DNA of 64,000 bases from positions 62,001 through 126,000 of the forward strand of contig WHVD01000045.1 of the NCBI GenBank assembly GCA_015178975.1, written 5' to 3'. Under the pieces are notes generated by a model. That model was given only the letters and a program-made list of their open reading frames with translations, ran no database searches and was not told the origin of the DNA. Positions 11,580 through 23,949 of the stretch are shown piece after piece. Both the position numbers and the translations under genes were made by a program. The DNA comes from Hysterangium stoloniferum (lineage: Eukaryota; Basidiomycota; Agaricomycetes; Hysterangiales; Hysterangiaceae). Within the stretch, counting starts at the first letter, position 1. Each line of letters begins with the position of its first letter.

Positions 11580-12431
11580 CTCTTGAACATATTGCCCGTT
11601 ATCTCATAGAATTTCATCATCTCTCGCCAATTTTTGGCCTTGTGTATATCGTGGAAGCGATCTGCCACGTCAACTATCTGTAGAGGAGCTCACAGCGATC
11701 AGAGGTTACATTGAATTCTGGTTACAACCGTGCGTCCCCACATCACATCATTTCATCCCGCCCACCAAAAGCATAACAGACAAAGTCACCGGCCGCTAAT
11801 TTCCTCATCTGAACATCCTATACGGCTTCTCGTGTGCTGCATCCACCAAGATGCATGGTTTCGAGATTTTCCTGCAGCGGCATTGAGGGTTATATTGGAC
11901 GACATAAACGTGCATATAGCGTCATTGACACTTCATCTTGATTTGGAGACATTAGATTTATTGTGGGGGAGTATTTACTGCTTGCAAATTTTCTTCAACG
12001 ACAGCACGCTTCTCACCGACCACATCTGCCAGCTGAATGTGGTTTCTTCGCTCATTGGGCCCATCGTACGGTATGTTCACAATTTTTACCTTATTGCACC
12101 GTCTTACATCCGCCCATGAAACTGTCCTACCAGTCTCGTTCTGACCCACACGAGTCGTAATTGGCGTCTCCTTATGTGTGGTAATCGAATAATCGCATTG
12201 ACTCTGAAACTGATAGTTGGATCTTCCGAGCCCGAATCCACATGTACCACAGTGCGCAGCCTCGATAGGATCCCCCTGCTCGCTTCTCTTCTTCCACATT
12301 GTGACATAATGCACAGCTCGAGCAATGACCCCTCCATCAGTTACCCGCCCAAGTGTTTAGATTTGACCGCACGTTCCTTCCTTTGCGTGGTCGCCACACC
12401 TTCCACTCATGTATCGGTAGGGTCTAATTAG
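11580..12431 (+). pseudogene. Partial family-A copy A2b (exon 3 end to exon 5)
   Basis: Begins abruptly inside exon 3 near 11580. Exon 4 (11780-12070) and exon 5 (12134-12431) keep their lengths of 291 and 298 nt, the 63-nt intron with a GTATGT donor, and the normal stop (SVGSN-stop). The upstream half of the gene is missing: the left border joins spacer sequence directly to exon 3, so this is a recombination product and not a complete gene. Confidence 0.65.
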
Positions 12432-13737
12432 AGCCTCATATCAGTGTTGGAGAAACATGGTTGGCCCGACACCGGTCTTGCACAATCAATTGGTCACCCC
12501 TTCTAATCATTTCTCTTCGATAATGCCGACACAACTCAACCAAACCAGGAGGAGTTCAATAGCGTCGCCCTTTATTCTTTGCCGCCGTGGTTGGGGATGT
12601 TATAAAGCTATATAATTTGAACATATGTAAGAACGCATATAATCACTTTGTATCATCACCACGAGCTCTGCAATTGCCCCATCCATGTGTTGAAAACATT
12701 TGGGGGCATTAGCCGTGGGTAGCCCAACATCCGAATCATGAACAATACTTGCTTTAAATATGATATCATTGAAGGTCTGAAAAGGCCTCCCCTATTGGCA
12801 TTTCGATGCCCTTCTCGTTCAGGCCCATCATACCCTCAGGCCAGTGTTCAATCGACAGGTTCTATGATCTTAAAACCACAGGCCTTCACACCGTGCGAGG
12901 CAATGCGTTAGGGCAATTCTTTAAACCAATTCTCTTCCATTGAAAACTTGACAATAAAGCTGTCATAGGGCGACAAAATATAAGAGCGCATACAGTCACT
13001 TTTCACCATTGCCGCGAGCTCTACAGCTTCTACGCGTTGATGCCATACATGAGTTGAATATACTTCGGACACCACCCGTGGATAGACAATTTATAAATGA
13101 CAATCATTTCAAATAGAACACGCCCTGGAGAGTTGTATGAAGCTACATAATTTGAGCATTGCTGACGAGAATTGTGTGGGTGATACCTTTGGCTTTGACA
13201 GTGATTGCTGTCGTTTTCGGGAGTATACTAAAGTATAATTGTCGTCAAGAGTGATCCTAATGGTATTCCGAAGAAATACTTTTGTCCGTTAGTCATCCCA
13301 AAGAAATTTTGAGGAACAATTTTTTGTTGTTCTGCTGCACTTGAGATTATCTTAGAGCAATAACATTATGATGCATTTCCTTGGCGAGTTCATATATTCC
13401 GCCCATTTGTTTATGAAGATAACCAATGATCAGCTTAGAGGTGTATATAGACTCAGAGTACCTCGTCATTCGTTGACTGAAAAATCAGGAAAAACGAGAA
13501 AATGAAGGATAGATTGAGGTGACAAACGCAGAGCTGCGCTGAAACCATTGTGTGGGAACGAAGAGGGACCGTCACAGCGACCTGAAAGGGCATAGTGGAA
13601 TGGGCAGCAACGAAGGGTGCAGAACGATGGGAGGAAAGGGGAATGTGTAAGCATAGCCCAGCATGGTGAATCTTTACACACCGGAAATGATCCACCTGCA
13701 ATACGTGAAGCTCCAGGGGGTCACAGTGTTTGATCTA
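12432..13737. other. Unit spacer with decayed B and pre-C sequence
   Basis: 3' flank of gene A (12432-12760), then traces of ORF B (12770-13150), then the spacer that precedes ORF C (13440-13737). Nothing here keeps a defendable frame. Confidence 0.4.
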
Positions 13738-14060
13738 CTTTGCGATCGACGCTTTGAAGAGCAACGTCCACGCATCAGTAGTGTTGACTTGGGGCGAAAC
13801 ATTCCACTAAGACAGACAGGATGATAATAGGGTTAGCTGTAAGTAAGCGTTGCCTGACACGGGAATATAGTTAGAATCTGTTAAAACACAGCCGGATGGA
13901 TTCGTCACAATCAAGGATGTGGTGAGGGCGAATGAAGAAATCACGTTGCCTACCATTAGCGGGACTAGGCCATCACTTACCCTGGGTGTCTCCTCAGTAA
14001 AAGTCTGTCAAATTAAACAGGACGTGTGCAATCTCTCTGGACAAAGCCTGAGGCTGGCAG
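13738..14060 (+). pseudogene. ORF C copy 3 (decayed)
   Basis: Matches ORF C at DNA level (GGGGCGAAACATTCCACT near 13793; CACAGCCGGATGGATTCG near 13887) with several indels. No open frame spans it. Confidence 0.45.
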
Positions 14061-14085
14061 CGCCAACTTGAAGGCAGCAACCGAT

Positions 14086-14215
14086 GGGCATCGCTCTGGA
14101 CTGCATTTATATTATACATGGCAATGTCACTTCTTGATATCAGAAAAGCCGGGCATCGCTCTGGACTGCATTTATATCATACATGGCAATGTCACTTCTC
14201 GATATCAGAGAGGCC
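14086..14215. repeat. 65-bp tandem duplication inside ORF D region
   Basis: Two adjacent copies, 14086-14150 and 14151-14215, each starting GGGCATCGCTCTGGACTGCA, with only a few differences. The other D copies have a single one, so this is a local slip or unequal exchange. It disrupts ORF D copy 3, whose remains extend to about 14500. Confidence 0.8.
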
Positions 14216-14529
14216 GTTTTGCTTTCAACTCTGACGTTCAAGAATGCTAGACACACTATACTATGAGGTGACAATCGACTAAACTATATTAGATGCTGTA
14301 TGAGCCTTCAGTGGAAGGCGTAAGAAGTAGCAAGGTAACCTCGTTACACTGTAGCCTATAAGGTTCAAGGATGGTGAAGGAACCATGTGTACGAAGGCAG
14401 GAATGAAATGCTGTGTATCCTGTGTAAGCACGGTCAGAAGGCTGTCCCTTGGTGGAATTAACTCTCCGACCGATGGCGGCATAGATGCGAGGTATCCCCT
14501 TCTAGTGTAAAGAAGACTGCTATCCACCA

Positions 14530-15560
14530 ATGTCTCCTTTAAACGAGACGACTCTGGGGAATGACGATTCGGCTACGGCTGGGATTTACCTTGAAGACAT
14601 TGAGCAGCTACCACCCTTAATTTCCCCGGGTGTATTGAGCTCAGAGAAACGGGACGAGATCATTAAAGAAATGAGAGAGATATTCAGGGAGAAGCTTCAA
14701 GAACGATGGCGCTGTAACGAACCTGGCCATTATTTGTGTTATCGGGCCCCCGATGATGAGCAGCACATACAACTGTCTGCAAACCATATAGAGGTCTGGG
14801 TTGACGAGTTGGTGAGTAAAATATAATGCTATTTCCAGCGTGATCTGTGTCAGATGAGGCACATTTCAGTGTCAAGGAGAAACGACCTACCATGACCCAC
14901 CCACTGTTGTGAAGATATCCACCGACACGACATGCAACCTCAGCCCGTATCACAGTCATGCAGAGGACTGGGGAATGATCTCAGGGAGTCTTGAAACATC
15001 GTCAAGTATTGAAATTGGCCCCGGGTATTACTGTGGAGTCGGTTTGGAAAGGATTGGGATGAAAGTCCTCCACAGTGCGAAGACAGCTTCACTGATGGCA
15101 AAGCTGACAATATACAAAGAAATCATGAGTCAATTGTCTCAAGACAGTGCCTGTAGCAAGGTTCTACGCAAGCATCTCACCCTGCCAAGATTGGGAAGAC
15201 TAGTTCGAGAGAATGTTGAATTAGCGAGGTAGGGATACCTTAGCGTCAATCATTGAATACACTGGAAATACTCACGTCCTTTGTAGGCCCACATACCCAC
15301 CTCAAATTCGGAGACGAGCATGGACGGTTTTAAAGGAGTACTTGGTGCCTTCACTTCATATGCGGCGAAGTAGCAAAGGTCACACTACCCAGCTTATGAC
15401 ATCCTTGGCTTCGGCCTTCATGTGGTGTCCCGGCGTCCATTGGTTAGAAAGAGACGCGTCACTATGCGATGTGATTTCAGCGAGTAGTCATTGGAGTATA
15501 TTGAATACCAGTGTAGAGAGCCTCGCAGCGACTATTACAAGTGACGATCTTCGCTTCTAA
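14530..15560 (+). pseudogene. Family-A copy A3, truncated and joined to ORF B
   Basis: Exons 14530-14811 and 14870-15228 are intact; intron 2 (15229-15286) has the long form with a CTCACGTCC branch region. Exon 3 starts at 15287 and stays open, but near 15474 the A sequence stops and sense-oriented ORF B sequence begins (CGATGTGATTTCAGCG). The frame continues through the junction and ends at 15560 as SDDLRF-stop. The chimeric frame would give about 305 residues, but the whole C-terminal half is lost. Confidence 0.65.
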
Positions 15561-15990
15561 ATTGTATCAAATTATGTAGCTTCATACAACTCTCAAGTTC
15601 GCGTCCTGTTTGAAATGATTGTCATTGATAAATAGGATATCAGTCTAGTCGCTGGTGGTGGGCGCGAGTGTATTCAATGCATGTATGGCATCAACGCGTG
15701 CAACATGCAGAGCGCGCGGCGGCGGCGAAAAGGTGACTGTATGCGCTCTTATATTTGCTCGGCCTATGGCAGCTTTATTGTCAAGTTTTCAAAGGAAGAG
15801 AATTAGTTTAAGGAATTCGCCCAGCAATTGACTCGCACGGTATGGAGGCCTTGGTGGGGAGATCGTGGGTCTTGTCGATTGAACATTGCTCTGAAGGTAT
15901 GATGAGCCTGAACGAGACATGCATCGAATTGGGGGGGGGGAAACCTTTTTCAGACCTCCAGTGATACCTTACTTTAAAATGTGGATGTTA
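15474..15990 (+). pseudogene. ORF B copy 3, now on the plus strand
   Basis: Same sequence as 10.56-11.05 kb in inverse orientation: ESLAATITSDDLRF, then SNYVASYNSQVRVLFEMIV, then MYGINACNMQSAR, with stops between blocks. Its 5' part is missing because of the junction with gene A3. The inverted 3' spacer of a gene-A unit follows to about 16250. Confidence 0.45.
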
Positions 15991-16250
15991 GTCTAATCAC
16001 GGCTAGTGCAAATGTTTTCAACACATTTATGGGGACAACTGAGGAGCTCGCGGCGATAATGAAAAGTGACTATATAGTTCTTACATAGGTTCAAACCAGA
16101 TAGATTTATAACATCTGCAACCCCGGCTGCAATCCTGGTTTGGTTGAGAGGTGTCGGCATCATCGAAGAGAAATGATTAGAAAGTGTGTACAATCGATGG
16201 TGTAAGACCTTTGTCAGGGCAACTATGTGCCTTCAACACTAATAGGGGGT

Positions 16251-17581
16251 CTAATTAGAACGTACTGACACACAAGTAGAAGGTGTGGCGACCACGCAAA
16301 GGAAGGACCGCGCGGTGAAATATAAATCTTTAACCGAATAATTGAAGAAATCGTCGTTGGTCGTGCCGCGCATAATGTCACAATGTGGAAGAAGAGAAAC
16401 GAGAATGGCGATGGTATCAAGGCTGCGCACCGTGGTCAACGCAGATTCGGGCTCGGAAGATGCAGCTATCAGCTTCAGAGTCAAGTCAATTATTCTTTCG
16501 CCAGACACCAGGAAAAACCAATCTGGGCTCGTATGTGTCAGAATGAGATTGGTAGGACAATTGTATGGCGGATGTACTGGAAGATAACATATAGTGAACG
16601 TACCGGACGATGGACCCAATGAGCGAAGAAACCACATTCAGCTCATTGATGTGATCGGTGAGAAGCGTGCTGTCGTTGAAGAAGGTTTCCAAGGAGGCAA
16701 TACTCCGATACAGTGAGTTCGACGTGTCGCTATCAAGATGAAGTGTCAATGACGCTATATGCATGTTTATGTCATCCAATAAAACCCTCAATACAGCTAC
16801 AGCGATATCTCGAAACCATGCATCTTGGTGCATGCAACACACGAAAAGCTCTATAGGATATTCATACAATCCAACTCGTGTCTGATATTCTCTGTTATGG
16901 TTTTGGTGGGAAGGATGAAATGGTGTGATGGCACGACGCACGGTTGTAACCAGAATTCAATGCAACCTCTGACCGCCGTGAGCTCCTTTACAGATAGTGG
17001 ACGCATGCGGCAGATCGCTTCCACGATATACATAAGGCCGAAAAGGGGTATGGGCCGATCAAATCCTGAGACATAATGAGATTCTGAGAAATGACCGGCG
17101 ATGTGTATGATAAATGTTGATGCAACCTCATCAAAGTTGGTGTGCAGCCGTGTGCAGCCGTGACTTGACTAAAGCGTTGTAAAGTGATGACGTAATCGAC
17201 GGTGACGCGTCTCTATCCCACCAATGGACGCCGGGGCAGTAAGAGAAGGCATAAGCCAAGAATGTCATAAGCTCGGTAGTGTGACCTTTGTCGCTCCCCG
17301 GCATGTGTGAAAATATCGGGAAACTCTGTAAAACTTCCGTCGCTCTTCGCCGAATTTGAGACGGGTATATAGGTCTATGACTCAGATATGTGTATTTCCA
17401 GTGTATTCAATGATTGAGGTATCCCTACCTCGCTAAATCAGCACTATCCTGAACTAGTCTTGCCAGTTTTGGCAGCGTAAGATGCTTGTGTAGAAACTTG
17501 CTAAAGGCACCATGGTCTCGTACCAAACGAGTGATTTTCCGGTATATTGTCAACTTTGCGATCAGCGAAGCTGTCTTAGCA
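16251..17581 (-). pseudogene. Family-A copy A4, 3' half (exons 2-5)
   Basis: Reading minus: the end of exon 2 (17581-17429), exon 3 (17374-16942), exon 4 (16891-16604) and exon 5 to the normal stop at 16251. The exon 4/5 acceptor has lost its AG (CTACCAAT instead of CTACCAGT). The exon 3 region holds a GCAGCCGTGT duplication near 17150. The first half lies at 22662-23155 and 25521-25547, separated by a copia element and a second insertion. The copy is inactive. Confidence 0.7.
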
Positions 17582-17586
17582 CTGTG
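17582..17586. repeat. Target-site duplication of copia element (left)
   Basis: CTGTG flanks the element on both sides (17582-17586 and 22657-22661). Removing the element and one CTGTG restores exon 2 of gene A exactly. Confidence 0.85.
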
Positions 17587-17821
17587 TTTTAGTTTAAATA
17601 CAAAGAGTGCACACGAAGTTTAAGTAGACGAAGTAATGCTTTGGGTTTTTTAGTTCGTGAGATACAACAACTAAGGTATTTATATACAAATACAGCTCCA
17701 AGATGTATGTCATGCTATGTATATGAGATAATTGGAGCGAATGACGAAATGAGCATAATTGGTAATACAACCTGTTTAGGTAATCGATTGACGGAATACG
17801 CGCAGGCTTGCAATTCAAACA
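17587..17821 (-). repeat. Copia LTR (3' LTR in element orientation)
   Basis: 235 bp, matched by 22422-22656 with about 3 differences. In element orientation it begins TGTTGGAATTG... (here TGTTTGAATTG) and ends ...TTTAAACTAAAA. Confidence 0.9.
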
Positions 17822-20800
17822 CTCCCTCAAGCTGAGCATAGTCCGAGTTCGATGGCAAAATGTTGTACTTTCGGAGATGGTAAAGCTTTTGTTAAAGTGT
17901 CTGAAACCATGTCGTCTGTTGGGCAAAAAACAAGCCGAATTTTACCTTGTTTTACGATCCAACGAATGAAATGATATCGAATATCAATGTGTTTCGTTCT
18001 TGCATGATATTTGTGGTCTTTAGTGAGTGCGATTGCTGACTGATTGTCGCAAAATAAGGTTGTAGGCAGGGGTTGATGGTCATGACTGTCACTTGAGAAC
18101 TGTGTATCAAGCTCAAGGTCTGTGCCAAAAGTGACGCCGAAAAGTTGGATCAATAGAGATCGAATCCAAAGCGCCTCTTTGGCAGCGTGGGTAGCTGCCA
18201 CGTACTCGCTTTCTGTTGTCGATAATGACACTATCTCCTGCCGTTTGGACGACCACGAAACCGCTCCCCCATCAATAATGAATGCGAATCCTGAAATTGC
18301 ATGTCGATCCTCCGCCATGCTGCCATCTGCATCCACATACCCAGATAACACCCGCACTTCACCACCGTAAGTCAACCACAACTCTTTCGTGCCCTTCAAA
18401 TAACGATATACTCGTTTCACAGCTTCCCAATGAGCAACACCGGGGTTACTGGAAAACTTCGAGAGCGCTGTCACTGTGAACGCGATATCCGGGCGCGTTG
18501 CCAGTGCCGCGTACATCAACGATCCGATGGCCTCACGATATGGGACATCTCGCATGAATGCGAAATCCGCCGTTGAAACTGGTGCTTGAGATGTTGAGAG
18601 ATGGACATGGGTGTCCATAGGCGTCGAAATCGGTTTCATGTCCTCTAAGTTAAATCGACGAAGGATTGCGTCGATGTAAGAACGTTGCGAAAGAGATAGG
18701 GTACGTGCGCCACGGTCCCTCTTTACTTCGATGCCTAATAACCAGTGTAGCTCGCCGAGATCAGAAATTTCGACATGCTTTCGAATCTCTCCCTTGAACT
18801 CTACCACCAACAACTTTGACGTCGCTGCAATTGTACAATCATCCACATGTACCACAACGACCGTCAGCTTTTCCCCCTCTCGTTTGAAGAACACCACTTG
18901 ATCGACATCGCACTGGGTGAAACCCATCTCGTCGACCAGAATCTGTATCAAACGGTGGTACCAGCGTCGCCCACTCTGCTTCAAACCATATAAGGTTTTC
19001 CGAAGCCTGGCAACTAACCTCGAAGATGACAATGACGGTTTGGAATAACCGGGAGGTTGACGCATATAGACGACCTCGTCACCGGTAAGTTCTCCATTCA
19101 GATACGCACCCTTGATGTCAATCTGATCAAGCTCCATATCATGGCGCGCAGCTATGGCTAGAACCGCACGGATGGACGCCAACTTGGCGACGGGAGCGTA
19201 GGTATCGAAGTAGTCGACCCCAGGTACTTGCGAAAATCCCTGTGCAACTAGCCGCACCTTGTAACGAACAACATTGCCGGCCGCATCTTTCTTCGCCCGA
19301 AAAACCCACTTCGACCCAATGATATTCGCTCCTACAGGCGCTTCTACTAACTCCCAAGTGCCCGCATTTTTCAGCGTTTGTAGCTCCTCCTCAATCGCCT
19401 TCTCCCATAACGGCCAATCTGGACGACGTTTCGCCTCCTCAAGCGTTCTCGGCTCAATTGCCTCCGCCTCTCGCATCTCTGCAAGCATACCATACTCCAC
19501 ATCGTCATCTTCATCGTCATCAATGTGAAGACCATGCTCCCCCTCATTTTGAGACTCGGGATCCGGCAACTGAACCCCACGGGTAGGTTTCTCATCCGCC
19601 GCTTTACCAGCAAGAATGTCCTTGACACGTTGTGCAGGTTTACGCACACGCTTTGGGCGTTCTGGACAGGTTCTGGTGGAGATTTTTCAGGAAGCGGTGA
19701 GTCCTTAGGTTTTGGATCGGGAGTAGATGAATTGTCGACAATTGGATTGTCGGCCTGGGCTCTTGGTAACTCGATCTGGAAATCATCCTCCCCCTCGAGT
19801 GTATCTGGAGCCCTTACATTCGTCTTGTCGAACCATAAATTCCGTTCGACCGTTACTGACTTTTTCTTTGGCCAGTAAACCCTTTCTCCCTTGCTCCGAT
19901 CATCAAAACCCATCCACTGACCTTCTTCCACATGACCACCTAGCTTATTTCCACCCTCAATGCGCACCCATACTGGACATCCCCATTCACGAAGCCCATG
20001 AAGATCAGGCCGTTTGCCAGTTGCTGCCTCCCATGGTGTTAAATTATCAAGTGCTTTTGTTGATGTCCTATTTTTTAACCAAATGGCGTGTCGAGCTGCC
20101 TCGCCCCATAGAAATTTAGGTAAACTGCTGGCATGTAGCATTGCCTGAATTTTCTCCACAACCATCCTATTTAGCCGTTCCGCAACTCCATTGTGCTGAG
20201 GTGTATCATGAACGGTAAGTTTCTGCTTCGTGCCTCGTCCCTCGAGATAAACAGTAAACTCCTTTCCTAGGTATTCACCACCTCGATCTGAGTGGAGGAT
20301 TTTCACCCGTGCACTTTGCTGGGTCTCACACCATGCGTCAAAGGTTTTGTAGGCCTCCAGCACATCACTTTTCTTCTGAAGAAGATAAATGTGAGTGAGT
20401 CGAGTTTTGTCATCTGTGAACGTAATATAGTAATGTCGTCCACCCAAGGTTGTGACTGGCGATGGTCCCCAGAGGTCTGTATGAACTTCCTCTGCAAATT
20501 CTTTCGCCCGCTCCCCTTCACGCTCTGTTGCAACAGGTTTATGCATTGCTTTGTCATAGGTACAAGCCTCGCAAAAGGTAGGCTCATTCGATGAAGTATC
20601 CAGCTTCACCCCAGTGACTAACCCTTTCTCCACTAGCTTCCGAGCTGTTTGGGGTGTGATGTGCCCCATTCGGCGATGTAATTCCATCATGGAAACCTCG
20701 TCGTATACAACATTTACGGCATCGGGCTCCTGTACATTTCGGTACAGCCCTTTGTTGCCTCTGGGAATTACACCAATCATCTTGCCATCAGGCCCACGAA

Positions 20801-22421
20801 TGATGCATTTTCCTCCCCCAAATGTTGTCTTGTATCCCAGCTCATCTAGTCGGCCAATTGACACCAATGTATAACCGACCTCTGGAGAATACAGGACTTC
20901 CGTCAACTGCAATTTCGAGGTATGGAGGCCATTAGGGACCTCAATAACCATCTCACCCATTCCTACAGCATTAAATGACTTCTTGTTTGCTGCCATAAAG
21001 GGCTTTGGAGGAATTTCAACAAAATTGTCGAAAGATTCTCGGTAAGGTGAGATGTGTCTGGTTGTTCCGGAGTCATATAATTCCTTCCTCGGATACTCAG
21101 TTGGACGATCCTCGTTAATGTTCACAGTTCTACAGGTTCTGCGGCATGGCATTTCCTTAGGACATGGGTCCAAGATACCTTCTCAACCGAATCGGAGTCA
21201 ACACTAGTAAGCGATTCTTCGCTTTGTCCAGCCTCCAATAAATCCTCGGTTTCCCAGCCGCAACCCAACAAGCTGTCGTTCTCATCGCCCACTTCCGAGA
21301 ACCAGTCACTTTCATTATCTCCCTCACCCCCCTCCACTTCAGATTCATTCGATGAATCCGAAACACTTTCTAAACTGGGCACGTAATCCTCAGAAGATAA
21401 TTCGTCGACGTGGAACACCCCATTCGACTCTAAATCGGAATCAGATGCTGCGTAAGCTTTTTCCTTAGCTTTCCCGTCTTTCTTCTGATCCTTGCCCTTC
21501 CCAGAGTCATCAGACTCCTTTTTCTTGCTTGGGCACTTTTTCTTGATATGCCCTTTGCCCCCGCACTTCCAACATATTAGTTTCTTCTTCTTTCCCTTCT
21601 CCTTGTCGTCACTCTCACCACCTTTTGCAGCTGTAACCGCCAAGGCCTCATCGTCCTTGGAAGTTTTCAAACTACCTTCCCCATTACCATGTCCAAGCTG
21701 CTTAATGCCTATCCGTTCCGATTCTTCAACAAGAACCGAAATCAACACATCTGGCTCGATGGTTTTCTTAGAGCTCCAAAGCCTTGCAGCGGTTAACTGG
21801 GATGATGCAAAGTTGGCAAGATTTTTAGGAAGAGATGATATAATAGTTGAGTGGTAATCCTTTTCATCAATCTCAACTCCTACTTGTGATAACTTTTCCT
21901 TTTCAGCACGAAGGCTGTCAAGGAATTGTCTAACATTTCCTCCGATGGGGCACCTAGACTCCAAAAAATGGGTACGAAGGTCTGTCTGTGCATATGCACC
22001 CTTCTCCGTGTATTCCCATTTAATCTCGGCCCACATGCCAGCAACACTCTCCATGGTATAAATGCGGAGAGCTGTCGAATCGGGAATCTTCTGAATAAGA
22101 AAATTCTTCGCACTGCTCTCATCCTTCTTCCATTTGGTAAGCTCTGCCATAGCTTCAGCTGTTGGAGGTGTTTGAGACTCTGAAGTAACCACAGGCTCAA
22201 CATTACTTCCATCGAACTGCATCCAGAGCCCTTTCGCCTCAACGGCTGCCTGAAAACAGAGCTGGAAAATTGCCCAATTCACCCCGTTCATGTCAAGCTT
22301 CGGCACGGTCGAAGGAAGATTGTCCGTCGTCACTGGAACGGTAACAGTATCCATCATCATTGAGTTGTCGAACGAAAATATGTATTGATTAATTCAATAG
22401 GTAGGGTCGGGGCCCATAACC

Positions 22422-22656
22422 TTTTAGTTTAAATACAAAGAGTGCACACGAAGTTTAAGTAGATGAAGTAATGCTTTGGGTTTTTTAGTTCGTGAGATAC
22501 AACAACTAAGGTATTTATATACAAATACAGCTCCAAGATGTATGTCATGCTATGTATATGAGATAATTGGAGCGAATGACGAAATGAGCATAATTGGTAA
22601 TACAACCTGTTTAGGTAATCGATTGACGGAATACACGCAGGCTTGCAATTCCAACA
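22422..22656 (-). repeat. Copia LTR (5' LTR in element orientation)
   Basis: 235 bp; the partner of 17587-17821. Followed in element orientation by GGTTATGGGCCCCGACC, which is where the primer-binding site should lie. Confidence 0.9.
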
Positions 22657-22661
22657 CTGTG

Positions 22662-23155
22662 AAGGACTTTCATCCCAACCCATTCCAAACCAACTCCACA
22701 GCAATACCCGGGGCCAATGTCAATACTTGACATTGTCCCCTGACTCCATGAGATCAGTCCCCAGTCATCAAGGTTGGATGTCGTGTTGGTGGATATCTTA
22801 ACAACAGTGGGTGGGTCATGGCAGGTCGTTTCTCCTTGACACTGAGATCTGCCGCATGTAACACAGATCACATGAAAATAGCATTATACTTTACTCACCA
22901 ACCCGTCAACCCAGACCTCTATATGGTTTGCAGACAGCTGTATGTGCTGCTCATCATCGAGGACCCGATAACATAAATCATGGCCTAATTCGTTACAGCG
23001 CCATCATTCTTGAAGCTTCTCCCTGAATATCTCTCTCATCCCTTGAAGGATCTCGTCCCGTTTCTCTGAAGTCAATACACCCAGGGAAACTAAGGGTGGT
23101 AGCTCTTCAATGTCTTCAAGGTAGATCCCAGCCGTTGCCAAATCATCATTGTTGA
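22662..23155 (-). pseudogene. Family-A copy A4, exon 1 (most) and exon 2 start
   Basis: Minus strand: exon 1 from 23155 to 22899, the GTGAGT donor at 22898-22893, then exon 2 from 22842 to the copia target site. Exon 2 has an in-frame loss of nine codons after TSNL (the SPYSSHA stretch is missing). The first codons of exon 1, with the ATG at 25547, lie beyond the second insertion. Confidence 0.65.
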
Positions 23156-23304
23156 ATAGGAGACAATAATTCGGAAGGATTTTGAGTCTGTTTGCGAAGC
23201 TCAGTGAGTGAGTGAGTAAACTTCACTATATATTATAGTACCTGTTTGCGAAGCTACAATATGTGTAAGAAGTAATAGAATGATAATGAATGATTGTGCA
23301 TATA

Positions 23305-23519
23305 CAGTAGGCAACAAAACCTAGGCAACAAAACCCTTACAATGTTTTGTACTTTTTGAAAGACATGGCTATTCCTCCAGAAATAAATTCTGTAAAATGC
23401 CAAAAATATTATGTAATATACTTCAACATCATACCTTCCAGAAATGCAAGCCACAAGGCACCACATCCTTATTTGGTAAGTCCACATCACACACAAACCA
23501 ATAGCTCATTGTAAGGGTT
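23305..23519 (+). repeat. Left terminal inverted repeat of Tc1 element
   Basis: Pairs with about 25029-25242 on the other strand over more than 200 bp; the inner edge is TTGTAAGGGTTTTGTTGCAC. Confidence 0.85.
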
Positions 23520-23556
23520 TTGTTGCACACATTTTTAAAGTTCAAAATGGGTCCTA

Positions 23557-23598
23557 GTCACATGACTTTGTTTATAAAGTTCAACAAAGTCATGTGAC
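23557..23598. repeat. Perfect 16-bp hairpin inside the Tc1 element
   Basis: Arms GTCACATGACTTTGTT (23557-23572) and AACAAAGTCATGTGAC (23583-23598) with a 10-nt loop, between the left terminal repeat and the SINE-like insert. Confidence 0.8.
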
Positions 23599-23603
23599 CA
23601 CTT

Positions 23604-23931
23604 TTCTTTTTTTTTTTTTTTTTTTTTGATATATTTGTATCCCGCTTCAAGCAACAATGGCTAACTGCGGCTAGGGGGTGAAAAGGCCCCCAGAGAAACT
23701 ATGCTACGGTGGTACGAAGTTCCGAGTGAGCTACGTGTGCGGAAGGGATTTTAGTAAGCAAAGGGGGGGCATGTTGATATATACATGGTATAGAGCTGAG
23801 GCCTTGAGGCCTTGGGCCGAAGCCCCAAGAAAAGCCCGAGATCCTGCTAGCAGGCGTCGACAAGGGCTGCAGGCACACCGAAGTCTTGCATTGCTAGTGC
23901 ATAGGTGAATGCTGGAGTTGGAGGTGGGTAG
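23604..23931 (-). mobile_element. SINE-like retroposon, 5'-truncated copy
   Basis: On minus it ends ...GGGATACAAATATATC followed by a long A tract (T tract on plus, to about 23627). It is nearly identical to the 3' two thirds of 55479-55990. The similarity stops at GTGGGTAG (23931), where the transposon sequence resumes, so the copy lost its 5' third at insertion, as LINE-mobilised elements do. Confidence 0.7.
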
Positions 23932-23949
23932 TTCCTCAATGTATATAAG

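Larger units (their letters stand above)
17587..22656 (-). mobile_element. Ty1/copia LTR retrotransposon, near full length
   Basis: Fossil or recently active copia element, 5,070 bp, minus strand, inserted in exon 2 of gene A copy A4. Parts in element order: 5' LTR; gag-like region with a CCHC zinc knuckle (about 21.2-22.4 kb); protease (DSGTTRH) and integrase (LHSDRGGEY) (about 19.7-21.1 kb); reverse transcriptase (VHVDD) and RNase H (about 17.85-19.5 kb); 3' LTR. The order protease-integrase-RT is diagnostic for copia. The LTRs differ at about 3 of 235 sites, so the insertion is young. Coding capacity is nearly complete, with about two reading-frame breaks, so it is probably not autonomous. 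Confidence 0.93.

Noticed and set aside
23754-23908. tRNA gene or tRNA-like fold in the GC-rich SINE body
   Set aside because: No cloverleaf with proper A and B boxes could be drawn.
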